Below, piece by piece: positions 38,179-47,010 of a DNA stretch of 64,000 bases (positions within the stretch are counted from its first letter, which is position 1; each line of letters starts with the position of its first letter). The notes beneath the pieces were generated by a model that was not told the DNA's origin, ran no database searches, and saw only the letters and a program-made list of their open reading frames with translations. The DNA is taken from the NCBI RefSeq assembly GCF_001956045.1, contig NZ_MRTH01000008.1, forward strand, positions 186,001 through 250,000, read 5' to 3'. The position numbers and the translations under genes were made by a program. The stretch is from Paenibacillus sp. FSL H7-0331. GTDB taxonomy: Bacteria; Bacillota; Bacilli; Paenibacillales; NBRC-103111.

Positions 38179-40242
38179 TTAGCGTCGTACAGCACTTCGG
38201 TACATGAGTATCAGCAAATAGGGAGTTCCCAAGAGCGCTACAATGATTCCAGAAGGAATTTCCTTGGGAGCCAAAACCAATTTGCCAATCATATCGGCTC
38301 CGACGAGCAATAAGGCGCCTATCATCGCGGACAGTATAACAGAGTGACGATGATGTTGACCGGTAAACAAACGTACGGCATGAGGGGCTAGCAATCCGAT
38401 AAAGCCCACAGTCCCTACACTGGCTACTGCAGCTGCGGCAAGCGCCACACCGATGGCGGCTGTGATCAGTCGCGTACGCTGCAGCTTAAGGCCAAGACCC
38501 AACGATACCTGATCTCCGAATGCGAGCAGATCGACCCTGCGACCCAGCAGCCAGGCGAGCGGCAGCAGGATAACATTGGCAATTGTGAGTCCGATGAGAT
38601 CCTCCCAGCCTTTGGCATACGTGCTTCCTGCCAACCAGGCAATGGCTCCTGAGGCAGTAACCCCCGATTTAATGACAAGGAATTGGATAACGGCCGAGCC
38701 TATGGCGGAGATAGCGATACCGACAAGCACGACAACAACCGGATTCAATCCTTTTTTCCAGGCAAGCACATATATCGCTGTGGCTGCGGCAAAAGCTCCA
38801 GCCAACGCAGCGACAGGAAGCCACGCTGCTGAAGCCTGCGGCCAGGCGACCAGCAGCAGCAGAGCGCCACAACCTGCACCGGCGGTAACGCCGACTATCG
38901 ACGAATCGGCCAACGGATTGCGTAGTGCGCCTTGCATCATCACGCCGGCGACAGCGAGCGCTGCACCGGCCATGGCAGCAACAAGGATACGTGGCAGCCG
39001 CAGGTTAAAGACGATATTACGGGCAAGTTCCGTACCTCCGCCGCTCCAGATCGACCACACCTCCATGAATGACAGCCTCATCGAGCCAGCCATCACACTG
39101 ACCGTGATCAGCAGGACGAGTGCCACACTGACGGTCAGGACAAGCACACTATACGGAATCTTTCTATTCAGATTACCGACACTCATAGACGAAGAGCCTT
39201 CAGCCGACCGCTGCACGCGAATACCCCGAATAGCGAGCCAGATGAGCCATGGTCCACCAATCAATGCGGTCACTGCACCTGCCGGAAGCTCACCAAGCGT
39301 GCTGTGGAACATACGGGCTACCGTGTCAGCGCCCACCAGTATGACAGCACCCCATAGGGCGCTTGCAGGCAGCAGCATACGATGGCGGCGCAGCCCGATC
39401 AATCGTACAAGATGCGGGGCTATGAGTCCGATAAAGCCAATCGGTCCGACTACGCTGACCGTCACACCTGCCAGCAGAACAGCAAGACCTAAAGCAGCAA
39501 ACCGGGTAAAGGTGACGCTTTGACCGAGTGAAGCCGATGTTTCTTCATTCAGCTCCAGCAGGTCGAGTGGACGGGCAAACCATATAGCACCAGCTATACC
39601 GAGCGTGACCCATGGCCAAGCATAACGGACACCGACCCAGTCATTCTGTACAAGTGAGCCGGACCCCCAGACGAACAGGCCGGAGGTTTGGTTCTCATAG
39701 ATGAGCTGCAGCGCGCTGGTGAACGAGGACAGAACGAGGGAAACAATCAGTCCCGCGAGTGCCATCCGTACCGGTGTGCTTCTGCGGCCTCCCCCCATCA
39801 GATACGCCATAGTAGCCGCGCCGCAAGCGCCAATGAGCGCGAGCAGCAGCGGCATGCTAGCCTTTAGGCCCGGAAAATAAACGGCAGCCAATACGATAAT
39901 GAAGTAGGCGCCTGCATTAAGTCCGAGTGTGGATGCCGAAGCGAGTGGATTGCGTGTTACAGTTTGCAGCAAAGCCCCGGCCACAGCCAGTGCGGCACCT
40001 GCAAGCATTCCGATACAGGCCCGGGGCATACGAAGACCGAGTACCAGGTGGTGGGAAGGGATATCCTGCGGATGCAGCAGCGAATCGATGACTGTTTGCA
40101 TCGTGACGCTGGCTTCACCTTGGGTCAGACTGGCAAACAGGAGCACGATCAGCGCAAGAAAGCCGCCTCCGAATACAAGGACCGGCTTCCAGCCTACCGT
40201 GTTTGTCGATGTCAGAGGTGCGGCGATTTCACGGGTTGTCAT
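38179..40242 (-). CDS. Fused iron-siderophore ABC permease (two FecCD domains)
   Basis: A 687-residue permease in which two FecCD domains are fused end to end, as in FhuB. The first half (about 20-345) contains LRMPRACIGMLAGAALAVAG and GPIGFIGLIAPHLVRLIG. The second (about 370-687) contains LRLPRILVAAMAGAALAVAG and GTVGFIGLLAPHAVRLFTG. Two separate genes are more common in bacilli. Its ATG overlaps the stop of the binding-protein gene (ATGA), implying translational coupling; longer in-frame starts upstream lie inside that gene and are rejected. No ATPase gene follows, so a shared one such as a YusV-type protein is presumed. Confidence 0.92.
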   Translation of the reverse strand: MTTREIAAPLTSTNTVGWKPVLVFGGGFLALIVLLFASLTQGEASVTMQTVIDSLLHPQDIPSHHLVLGLRMPRACIGMLAGAALAVAGALLQTVTRNPLASASTLGLNAGAYFIIVLAAVYFPGLKASMPLLLALIGACGAATMAYLMGGGRRSTPVRMALAGLIVSLVLSSFTSALQLIYENQTSGLFVWGSGSLVQNDWVGVRYAWPWVTLGIAGAIWFARPLDLLELNEETSASLGQSVTFTRFAALGLAVLLAGVTVSVVGPIGFIGLIAPHLVRLIGLRRHRMLLPASALWGAVILVGADTVARMFHSTLGELPAGAVTALIGGPWLIWLAIRGIRVQRSAEGSSSMSVGNLNRKIPYSVLVLTVSVALVLLITVSVMAGSMRLSFMEVWSIWSGGGTELARNIVFNLRLPRILVAAMAGAALAVAGVMMQGALRNPLADSSIVGVTAGAGCGALLLLVAWPQASAAWLPVAALAGAFAAATAIYVLAWKKGLNPVVVVLVGIAISAIGSAVIQFLVIKSGVTASGAIAWLAGSTYAKGWEDLIGLTIANVILLPLAWLLGRRVDLLAFGDQVSLGLGLKLQRTRLITAAIGVALAAAAVASVGTVGFIGLLAPHAVRLFTGQHHRHSVILSAMIGALLLVGADMIGKLVLAPKEIPSGIIVALLGTPYLLILMYRSAVRR

Positions 40243-41246
40243 TTCGCAATGGCCTTGGTCGCAAGCTGGACGAATACTTGAGCAGATAGCGGACCGCCAA
40301 ATACCCACGTAGTTCCAGGCAGCATGTAAGAACGGTTTTCTTTTACAAAGTTGAGCCCTTTCCACACGGCGTTGTCCTTCAGCTGCTTCTCGAATACATT
40401 ATCTTCCGGCTGAACAATGTATAGAAAGTTGGCGTTCTGTACAGAAGGCAGCAGTTCAACCGAGCCTGTTGTAAAACCGAAGCTTTCAAATTTACTCGAT
40501 TTGAAAGCATTTTTCAAACCGGCCCGCTGCAAAATTTGTACAGCCATCGAATTGTCAGTGAACAACCGCAGCTGTGCCGCATTCTGGTTGCTGTAGGCTT
40601 GGGTTAATACGAACTCGGCGCCTTCCTTATTCGCTGCTTTCAGCTTTTCTTTGGAGTCGGCATACGTTTTTTGCAAATCGCCTAAAACTTTGTCGGCTTC
40701 ACTTGTTTTACCGGTAAGGTCGGCGATTGTTTTGAAGGTCGTTTCCATCTCCGTATATTGATCACCTGCACCTTCAGCCGGATACGAGTCAAATACGATC
40801 GTAGGTGCGATTTTTTTCAGCTGTTCGTAATTTTGCTTGGCACGGTTGGCAGAGGTAATGATAAGGTCAGGTTTAAGACCGGCAATAGACTCCAGATTCG
40901 ATTCCTGTCGTGTTCCGACATCTACCGTTTCGGCAGCCAGCTGTGGCTGAATACTGAAATTCCTTTTATATCCGGCAATGTCGGCTACGCCTGTTGGCTG
41001 AACACCAAGTGCCAGCAGGTCCTCCGCATACACCCATTCCAGGGTTACGATACGCTTCGGTGTACCCTTAATTTCTACGGTACCCATCGCATGCTTGATC
41101 GTCTTGGTGGCAGCAGAGGCGGCAGGGGGTTGAGCGGTTGGAGCGGAAACAGGTTCTCCCGGGTTTTGGGCAGAGCCGCATGCTGAGATCAGAAATAAGA
41201 GGGTTAAACTTAATATAGCTGTAACAGACTTGAACATATTTTGCAC
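40239..41246 (-). CDS. Iron-siderophore ABC transporter substrate-binding lipoprotein
   Basis: A 335-residue FhuD/FecB-type binding protein with lipobox LISAC. Diagnostic segments are GTPKRIVTLEWVYAEDLLALG and LKPDLIITSANRAKQNYEQL. GTG at 41246 is the likely start because AAGGAG is eight bases upstream; the ATG nine bases downstream is the alternative. It is preceded by two Fur boxes and overlaps the permease gene by four bases. Confidence 0.92.
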   Translation of the reverse strand: MQNMFKSVTAILSLTLLFLISACGSAQNPGEPVSAPTAQPPAASAATKTIKHAMGTVEIKGTPKRIVTLEWVYAEDLLALGVQPTGVADIAGYKRNFSIQPQLAAETVDVGTRQESNLESIAGLKPDLIITSANRAKQNYEQLKKIAPTIVFDSYPAEGAGDQYTEMETTFKTIADLTGKTSEADKVLGDLQKTYADSKEKLKAANKEGAEFVLTQAYSNQNAAQLRLFTDNSMAVQILQRAGLKNAFKSSKFESFGFTTGSVELLPSVQNANFLYIVQPEDNVFEKQLKDNAVWKGLNFVKENRSYMLPGTTWVFGGPLSAQVFVQLATKAIAK

Positions 41247-41304
41247 AATGACAACTCCTTATAGAGATTTAGGGACGTTGTTCAACAACGATCCACCACT
41301 ATCA

Positions 41305-41319
41305 TGATAATGATTATCA
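41305..41319 (-). promoter_or_regulatory. Fur box 1 (perfect 7-1-7)
   Basis: TGATAATGATTATCA is an exact match to the Bacillus Fur 7-1-7 palindrome, located upstream of the siderophore-binding protein gene. It indicates iron-dependent repression. Confidence 0.92.
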
Positions 41320-41331
41320 AGATCATTTAAA

Positions 41332-41346
41332 CGATAATGATTATCA
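41332..41346 (-). promoter_or_regulatory. Fur box 2 (one mismatch)
   Basis: CGATAATGATTATCA, 27 bases from box 1, differs at one base. The tandem pair suggests two Fur dimers and tight control. Confidence 0.85.
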
Positions 41347-41369
41347 AGGGAATTGTCAAGAAAAAAAAG

Positions 41370-41711
41370 CTATTTTTTGCTCTTATAGGCTTCACCCCAT
41401 TGCTTCATGAGCAGGATGATCGGTACGAGTGTACGTCCGAACTCGGTTAACGAGTATTCTACCTTTGGCGGTACTTGACGGTAGATTTCCCGGTGTACGA
41501 TACCATCCTCCTCAAGCTCCCTGAGCTGTAAGGTAAGCATTCTTTGGGTTATGCCGGGGGATAGCTTACGGAATTCGTTGAACCGCTTGGTGCTGTCAAT
41601 CAGATGGTAGAGCAGAACGCCTTTCCATTTGCCACCGATGACATCCAGTGTAAATTCGACCGGACATCCGTCTTCACATGCAGGTCCGTAGCCGCTTTTG
41701 CGATTTCTCAT
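41370..41711 (-). CDS. HxlR-family winged-helix transcriptional regulator
   Basis: A 113-residue HxlR/YodB-type regulator. Its N-terminal [20 protein letters not shown] contains two cysteines, one at the conserved redox-sensing position of the family. Further marks are [20 protein letters not shown] and [26 protein letters not shown] supports this ATG; longer in-frame starts are rejected. It is divergent from a quinone-oxidoreductase-like gene, the usual arrangement for electrophile or quinone sensing. Confidence 0.9.
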   Translation of the reverse strand: MRNRKSGYGPACEDGCPVEFTLDVIGGKWKGVLLYHLIDSTKRFNEFRKLSPGITQRMLTLQLRELEEDGIVHREIYRQVPPKVEYSLTEFGRTLVPIILLMKQWGEAYKSKK

Positions 41712-41741
41712 GATAGCTTCACTCTCCATAGTATACAGAAT

Positions 41742-41775
41742 GTACCTATACAACATTAATGTGCGTACTTATACA
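41742..41775. promoter_or_regulatory. Direct-repeat operator in divergent HxlR/oxidoreductase promoter
   Basis: GTACCTATACA (41742-41752) and GTACTTATACA (41765-41775) are direct repeats with starts 23 bases apart, about two helix turns. A TATAAT at 41792-41797 could be the -10 of the rightward gene, placing the second repeat on its -35. Likely binding sites for the HxlR protein (inference). Confidence 0.6.
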
Positions 41776-41833
41776 AAACGATTTTATCACATATAATGAG
41801 TGCATGGTAACATAAACGAAAGGGTTGAATGTG

Positions 41834-42859
41834 ATGTTTCAAATGAAAGCTGTTGGCTTACACCGATATTTACCTATTGCAGATAAGGAAAGTCTGCTGG
41901 ATGTGTTGCTGGAGAAACCGACTGTGCAAGGGCGCGATCTGCTCGTACAGGTCAAAGCGATTTCGGTTAATCCCGTTGATGTGAAAGTGAGGGCACCAAA
42001 GAATCGTACAGAAGCATCACCACGCGTGCTCGGTTGGGATGCTGCCGGGGTAGTGGAGGCGGTTGGACCCGACTGCACACTGTTTAAACCCGGAGATGAA
42101 GTGTATTATGCGGGGAGTATTACCCGTCCTGGTGGCAACAGCGAATTTCATCTGGTTGATGAACGAATTGTGGGCCACAAGCCGAAGACGCTTGATTATG
42201 CTGAAGCGGCAGCCCTGCCATTAACGACGATTACGGCGTGGGAGGGACTTTTCGATCGACTCGGTATCTCTCAGCGTCCTGAGCATAATGCCGGTCAAAC
42301 GATTTTGATCATAGGTGCTGCCGGAGGTGTAGGCTCGATAGCAACGCAGATCGCAAAGGGAGTTGGACTAACGGTCATTGGCACAGCCTCACGTCCAGAA
42401 TCGGTGGCATGGGTCAAAGAACATGGAGCCGATTATACGATCAGCCATTATGAACCGTTTCTTCCGCAGCTTAAGGAGCTGGGCTTTGCAGGCGTCGACT
42501 ATATTTTTTGTCTGAATCAAATGCAGCAGCATTGGAAGCAAATGTTAGAAATCATTGTCCCACAGGGTAAAATCTGCTCAATCGTTGAGACCGACGAGCA
42601 GCTCGATCTGATGCCGCTGAAGAATAAAAGCGCGACCTTTGTCTGGGAATTTATGTTTACAAGAGCGATGTATGAGACGCCAGATATGATTGAGCAGCAT
42701 CGGTTGTTGGATGCGGTTGCGGCCAAGCTTGATGCCGGAGAGCTCCGTACCACGATGACAGAACGGCTTACGCCGATTAACGCGGCGAATCTACGGAAGG
42801 CTCATGAGTTGGTGGAGTCAGGCCGTACGATTGGAAAAATCGTCCTGGAGCATTTTTAA
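41834..42859 (+). CDS. Zinc-type alcohol dehydrogenase / quinone oxidoreductase-like protein (MDR)
   Basis: A 341-residue medium-chain reductase with a GroES-like N-terminal domain and a Rossmann domain. The NADPH-binding motif is ILIIGAAGGVGSIATQIAKG. VLGWDAAGVVEAVGPD is the typical quinone-oxidoreductase core, and catalytic-zinc cysteines are not evident, as in zinc-independent members. ATG at 41834 with AAAGGG upstream is preferred over the TTG at 41825. Control by the divergent HxlR gene is likely. Confidence 0.9.
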   Translation: MFQMKAVGLHRYLPIADKESLLDVLLEKPTVQGRDLLVQVKAISVNPVDVKVRAPKNRTEASPRVLGWDAAGVVEAVGPDCTLFKPGDEVYYAGSITRPGGNSEFHLVDERIVGHKPKTLDYAEAAALPLTTITAWEGLFDRLGISQRPEHNAGQTILIIGAAGGVGSIATQIAKGVGLTVIGTASRPESVAWVKEHGADYTISHYEPFLPQLKELGFAGVDYIFCLNQMQQHWKQMLEIIVPQGKICSIVETDEQLDLMPLKNKSATFVWEFMFTRAMYETPDMIEQHRLLDAVAAKLDAGELRTTMTERLTPINAANLRKAHELVESGRTIGKIVLEHF

Positions 42860-42895
42860 GCAGATTGGTTATGGCGACATGGATGTTGGAACAGC

Positions 42896-42938
42896 AAAAA
42901 ACGTCTATCCCCGAGTAATAAGAGGTTAGACGTTTTTA
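42896..42938. terminator. Bidirectional intrinsic terminator
   Basis: AAAAACGTCTATCC pairs with GGTTAGACGTTTTT between the convergent oxidoreductase and YeeE-type genes. A and T runs sit at both ends. Confidence 0.8.
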
Positions 42939-42958
42939 GGTTGTTCACATGCAGGTGG

Positions 42959-44077
42959 TCAGTCATCCAAAGCATCACTACGCTGGAACAGCATCAGCGG
43001 CATTTTGAATACAAACGCGACGACGATGACAATTCCGATGATCATGCCAATAACGACAATAACACTGCTCAAGGATAAACCGCCGATTCCCGTAATGACG
43101 TTGGCAATATTGCAGCCAGGTGCGATCCGTGAGGATACACCCATCAACAGACCTCCGCCAATGGCAAAAGGAAGCCGTGACGCTCTCGGGATACGGAATT
43201 TGAAGCTACCGCTTAGAAGAGATGCGACAAATGAGCCGATCACCAGAAAAATAATGAGTGTTTCTTCTGGACCAAGTCCAACCCGCGGAAAATCGGCAAA
43301 CATCGCATTCAGGTACGTATTGTTAAATACAAAATCATTTCCCAACAGCTGCGCCAGTGCAACCGCTCCGATTCTCGTTTCAGGCCCGGTAATACTGACA
43401 TTGGACATCAATGCGAATTGAATGGTAGCTACCACTCCGATCAGGAAAGCGACCAACCGAATATCCCAGTGGGACTGCTTCAGAGGGCTTCCTTCCCAAT
43501 CCGTCAAGGACGACTTGATGCCGCCAACAAAACCTTTCAGCCCGAAGCGATAAATCGCTATAGCCAACATAACCGCTACGATAACTACAGGAAGTAAATA
43601 ATAGGGCAAAGGCCATGAGAACAGTGTAAATCCGCCTTCTAGTACAGTAAGAGGTTTAAGCGCATCGCGCGCCCAAGGATCATAAATGAGTGCAAACAGC
43701 AGATTACCGGCAATGGCAAACAACAGCACAATCCAAAATTGGATATAGCCCATACCGCAGCGGTACAGCGTTCCCGAGCCGCAGCCGCCGGCAATCGTCA
43801 TACCGATACCGAACAAAATGCCGCCGAGCAGGTTAGCGCCGCCAAGCGGTACAGTCCAGATGTCGGACACGCTTTTGATATCAAGGGTCAGCACGAGTCC
43901 CCAGCCAAGTAAAGCTGTTGCAATCAGTACAAGCACGCCATTCAGGATTCGGGTATCTTTGACGCTGATCCAGTCACGAATCGAGGCCACAAAGCAGAAG
44001 TCCGCCTTTTGCAGCAGAAACCCGTACAGAAATCCAAAGATAGCAGCCATTAAAAAGACATCCCAAGTATAAGCCAT
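42959..44077 (-). CDS. YeeE/YedE-family (TsuA-like) sulfur transporter
   Basis: A 372-residue multi-helix membrane protein of the YeeE/YedE family, members of which import thiosulfate. Duplicated signatures are GFLYGFLLQKADFCFVASIR and GMTIAGGCGSGTLYRCGMGY in the first half, and GVSSRIAPGCNIANVITGIG in the second. The cysteines in GGCGSG and APGCN match those that relay thiosulfate in TsuA (family knowledge). The start is the ATG of MAYTWDVF; a longer frame upstream lacks a site. It is the last gene of a four-gene sulfur operon. Confidence 0.88.
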   Translation of the reverse strand: MAYTWDVFLMAAIFGFLYGFLLQKADFCFVASIRDWISVKDTRILNGVLVLIATALLGWGLVLTLDIKSVSDIWTVPLGGANLLGGILFGIGMTIAGGCGSGTLYRCGMGYIQFWIVLLFAIAGNLLFALIYDPWARDALKPLTVLEGGFTLFSWPLPYYLLPVVIVAVMLAIAIYRFGLKGFVGGIKSSLTDWEGSPLKQSHWDIRLVAFLIGVVATIQFALMSNVSITGPETRIGAVALAQLLGNDFVFNNTYLNAMFADFPRVGLGPEETLIIFLVIGSFVASLLSGSFKFRIPRASRLPFAIGGGLLMGVSSRIAPGCNIANVITGIGGLSLSSVIVVIGMIIGIVIVVAFVFKMPLMLFQRSDALDD

Positions 44078-44146
44078 GATGTAAACCGTCCTAACCTTTA
44101 ATAAATTAAGAAGCAAATCCGCATCAGGATTTGCTCATCGTGCAGC

Positions 44147-44407
44147 TTAAGCTTTTTTGATAAAAATGTGATAGTTACCGCCTTTTTTGGCGACACCGAG
44201 GAATTCTCCGTATTTATTCATTTTCACAGCTGCTGGAATGGTTTTGGTTGCAATCGAATGATCGGTAATTTCAACGACAATTTCACCAGACTTGGCTTTT
44301 TTCAAGCCAGCCAGCGCCAGATTTAAGGTATGAGGGCATACTTCGCCGATAGCATCGACAATATGATCCGGTTTGATTTCAAGTAGTTGCTGTTCGTTCA
44401 AGCTCAT
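44147..44407 (-). CDS. TusA-family sulfur carrier (TsuB-like)
   Basis: An 86-residue TusA-fold protein. The catalytic cysteine is in AIGEVCPHTLNLALAGLKK, and the rest of the fold runs through SGEIVVEITDHS and HIFIKKA. Its ATG overlaps the last base of the rhodanese stop (TAATG), indicating coupled translation. It probably accepts sulfur imported by the YeeE-type permease encoded next to it. Confidence 0.88.
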   Translation of the reverse strand: MSLNEQQLLEIKPDHIVDAIGEVCPHTLNLALAGLKKAKSGEIVVEITDHSIATKTIPAAVKMNKYGEFLGVAKKGGNYHIFIKKA

Positions 44408-44802
44408 TATCCACGCTTCCTTTCCAATTGCTCAGGTTTGAAGTTCTCGATGATGTCCTCGGCAGGTCCAAACGCAATATCGTGTCCCTGCTGCTGCCAA
44501 TTCAGCATGCCGCCCAAGTGGTTATGCACGCGTTCGAAGCCGTTATTACCAAAAAACTTGGCGACCTCATAGCTGCGGCGGCCGCTCCGGCAGACGAAGA
44601 TATACTCTTTGCTCGGGTCCAAACGATCCATCAGGTCGGCAATCTCACCCATCGGAATTAATGGAAGCCCCTCAATATGACCTGCTTCGTATTCCTCAGG
44701 CTCACGAACATCGATGATGATGACAGAACTGTTTGTATCGGATACAATATCCTGCAGCTCCTGTGAGCTAATGTGGGATACACCTTCAATAATTTGTGCC
44801 AT
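44407..44802 (-). CDS. Cytoplasmic single-domain rhodanese
   Basis: A 131-residue rhodanese with IIDVREPEEYEAGHIEGLPL at the N-terminal side and the active-site loop FVCRSGRRS, where Cys forms the persulfide. No signal sequence. It lies between the lipoprotein rhodanese and the TusA gene, so it can pass sulfur from thiosulfate or persulfides to the carrier (inference). C-terminal extension of about 30 residues is polar. Confidence 0.9.
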   Translation of the reverse strand: MAQIIEGVSHISSQELQDIVSDTNSSVIIIDVREPEEYEAGHIEGLPLIPMGEIADLMDRLDPSKEYIFVCRSGRRSYEVAKFFGNNGFERVHNHLGGMLNWQQQGHDIAFGPAEDIIENFKPEQLERKRG

Positions 44803-44817
44803 GGAGTTGACTCCTTT

Positions 44818-45804
44818 CTATTTTACAACAGTTGTATCAGCGGCATTGCCCCATTCTGCAAACGCACCTTCATAAGGACGAATATCAGTGTAACCCAGCA
44901 GACGAAGCGTAAAGTAAGTGTGTGCTCCACGGATATTGGTTTGGCAATAAGGAATAACGGTTTTGCTCTTATCCTTGTCGACACCGGTTTGCTCGAATGC
45001 TTTAGTCAAATCCAGATAGCTTTTAAACACAGGTACGCCGTCCTTGGCGTTAGCATCGATAGCATCGCTCCACTCCCGATTGACAGCTTTATCGATGTGA
45101 CCGCCTTTTTGGTTGCCGCGCAGGTCATCGCCGGAGAATTCCTTGGCAGAGCGTACATCAAGCAGCGTGCATTGTTGAATATCCAATGCTTTTAGTTGCT
45201 CCTTTGTAGTAATTAGCTTATCATTAGGTGCGGCTGCAAAATTACCCTTGGCAGGTGCAGCAGGGGTGTCGGTTGATACTTCCTTGGAGGCTGCAGCCCA
45301 AGCAGCATAACCACCATTTAGTATTTTAACATGATCCTTGTGTCCGTAATACTCCAATGCGTAAAAAACACGAGCAGCATTCAAGGAATTGCCTTCATCA
45401 TAGATAAGAACAGTGGTATCGCTGCTTACACCGAGATTTTGAAATAGCTCAGTAAATTTATCTTTGGCTACAATGGTGTTATTCGCGGCATCTTTCAATA
45501 GACCGGAATTCAGCGATAATGCACCGGGAATATGTCCTTGCTCATAGCCTTTGGCACGAGCATCTAGTATTTTTACTTTAGCATCCTTCAGATGCTCCTC
45601 AGTCCATTTCACATCAGCTAACAGCTGTGCGTTCGGATACGGGTCTGTTGCCTTGATGGAAGCAGAGGCTGCAGCAGCTTCAGGCTTCGCGGCCGCGGTA
45701 GTTGCTGGTGTGCTGGCTGCTGGTTTGGCGGCATCCTTACTTCCGCATGCTGCGGATACAATGGCTAAAGCTAATAATGTAATCATAACGACCGGTTTTT
45801 TCAT
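44818..45804 (-). CDS. Double-domain rhodanese lipoprotein (thiosulfate sulfurtransferase)
   Basis: A 328-residue exported lipoprotein with lipobox VSAAC and an Ala/Lys-rich linker, followed by two rhodanese domains. Domain 1 has VKILDARAKGYEQGHIPGAL, but its loop is VLIYDEGNS, with Asp where catalytic Cys would be. Domain 2 has LLDVRSAKEFSGDD and the loop VIPYCQTNIRG with Cys present. This inactive-plus-active pattern is typical of TST-type enzymes. The ribosome-binding site is an unusual G-run (GGGGGG). First gene of the sulfur operon; outside-facing sulfur transfer is inferred. Confidence 0.9.
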   Translation of the reverse strand: MKKPVVMITLLALAIVSAACGSKDAAKPAASTPATTAAAKPEAAAASASIKATDPYPNAQLLADVKWTEEHLKDAKVKILDARAKGYEQGHIPGALSLNSGLLKDAANNTIVAKDKFTELFQNLGVSSDTTVLIYDEGNSLNAARVFYALEYYGHKDHVKILNGGYAAWAAASKEVSTDTPAAPAKGNFAAAPNDKLITTKEQLKALDIQQCTLLDVRSAKEFSGDDLRGNQKGGHIDKAVNREWSDAIDANAKDGVPVFKSYLDLTKAFEQTGVDKDKSKTVIPYCQTNIRGAHTYFTLRLLGYTDIRPYEGAFAEWGNAADTTVVK

Positions 45805-45937
45805 TTTTTAATTTCCCCCCATGATGAAATGAATTGTTGATTTTAAAGCTTTGCTTCCTGTATAATAGCACTAATTCCGATATAAATACAATGATTTATT
45901 TATGTATAAATTGTCTAAGTTGTGAGGAGAGCCTGCA

Positions 45938-47008
45938 ATGATACACTCAAAAAAGATGATGATTATCGCTATTGCCATGTCGGTCTTATTAGGCGGCTGC
46001 GCGATGGAGACGAAGGAGGAGGCCGCACAGCGCCTGCAAACCAAACCCGGAGCTGGTGGTGAATCGGTAAATACCGAACAATCCTCTGCCGGCAAATTAA
46101 CGAGCGTCCAATTTTATGTGCCCAGTGAAAAAACCAACAGCCTATCGGTGATTGATGTCGTATCGAGTAAGGTGGTCGGCAAGATTCAGCTTGCAGAGGC
46201 TCCGTCTACCGTTATTTTTTCTTCGACCATGCGGGAAGCCTATGCCGCGAATATGAACAGCAGCACAGTTTCCTTCATTAATACACAAACGTTGAAAGTG
46301 ACCAAGGAAGTTCCGGTCGGACCGATGCCGCACGGCATGGTGCTATCGCCTGATAATAAAATGCTGTATGTGGCAGCTGTTGCTGATCAATTTATTTATT
46401 TGGTCGATACGAAGGAAGGCAAGGAGGCCGGAACGATTGATTTGGGGGCAGGTGCCAAAACCAATTATCTCGTGCTTTTCGGCGACAAATTGTATGTGAG
46501 CGATCATGAAAACCATAAAGTATATGTCGTCAATGTCAAAACCAAGCAGCTGCAGCAGACGATTCCTACCGGCAAAGTGCCACGTGCGATCAAGGTCAGC
46601 GATGACGGGAAAAAGCTGTACGTTCCAAGCGCAGGCGATAACACGCTGGAGATTTACGATACTGCTGACGGCAAGCAGCTGAGTAAAATTAGCGTAGCCC
46701 CGGGTGCGACAGATGTTGTTGTTACGGAAGATGGTTTAACCGCTGTTGTAACCAGTATGGAAGGCAATGCGGTCAGCTTTGTTGATTTGCCAAGCGGCAA
46801 GGTGATCAAATCGTTAACGAGCTTGTCCGGTGCCAGACATATTTCCTTTAATCGTCAGCAAAGCAAAGCGTATGTGACGCTGAGCGGCTCTGATGAGGTT
46901 GTTGTTATCGATACCGTCAAGCAGGAGGTCGTGGAGCATATTAAAGTCGGGGCGCAGCCGCACGGTATTCAGCTCAAAGCGCTGCCAGGTATCGGGGGAA
47001 GCTGTTAG
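45938..47008 (+). CDS. YncE-like beta-propeller lipoprotein
   Basis: A 356-residue lipoprotein (lipobox LLGGC) with about seven YVTN/cytochrome-D1-like propeller repeats, such as VGPMPHGMVLSPDNKMLYVA and IPTGKVPRAIKVSDDGKKLY. It is surface-exposed and function is unknown; relatives are secreted propellers without catalytic residues. GAGGAGAG precedes the ATG. It is divergent from the sulfur operon and directly followed by a thioredoxin-like gene two bases after its stop. Confidence 0.85.
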   Translation: MIHSKKMMIIAIAMSVLLGGCAMETKEEAAQRLQTKPGAGGESVNTEQSSAGKLTSVQFYVPSEKTNSLSVIDVVSSKVVGKIQLAEAPSTVIFSSTMREAYAANMNSSTVSFINTQTLKVTKEVPVGPMPHGMVLSPDNKMLYVAAVADQFIYLVDTKEGKEAGTIDLGAGAKTNYLVLFGDKLYVSDHENHKVYVVNVKTKQLQQTIPTGKVPRAIKVSDDGKKLYVPSAGDNTLEIYDTADGKQLSKISVAPGATDVVVTEDGLTAVVTSMEGNAVSFVDLPSGKVIKSLTSLSGARHISFNRQQSKAYVTLSGSDEVVVIDTVKQEVVEHIKVGAQPHGIQLKALPGIGGSC

Positions 47009-47010
47009 TT

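Noticed and set aside
38576..39523. 315-codon plus-strand frame within the fused siderophore permease
   Set aside because: Composition is Pro/Thr/Ala-rich antisense of hydrophobic helices, with no start signal, and the minus-strand gene is certain.
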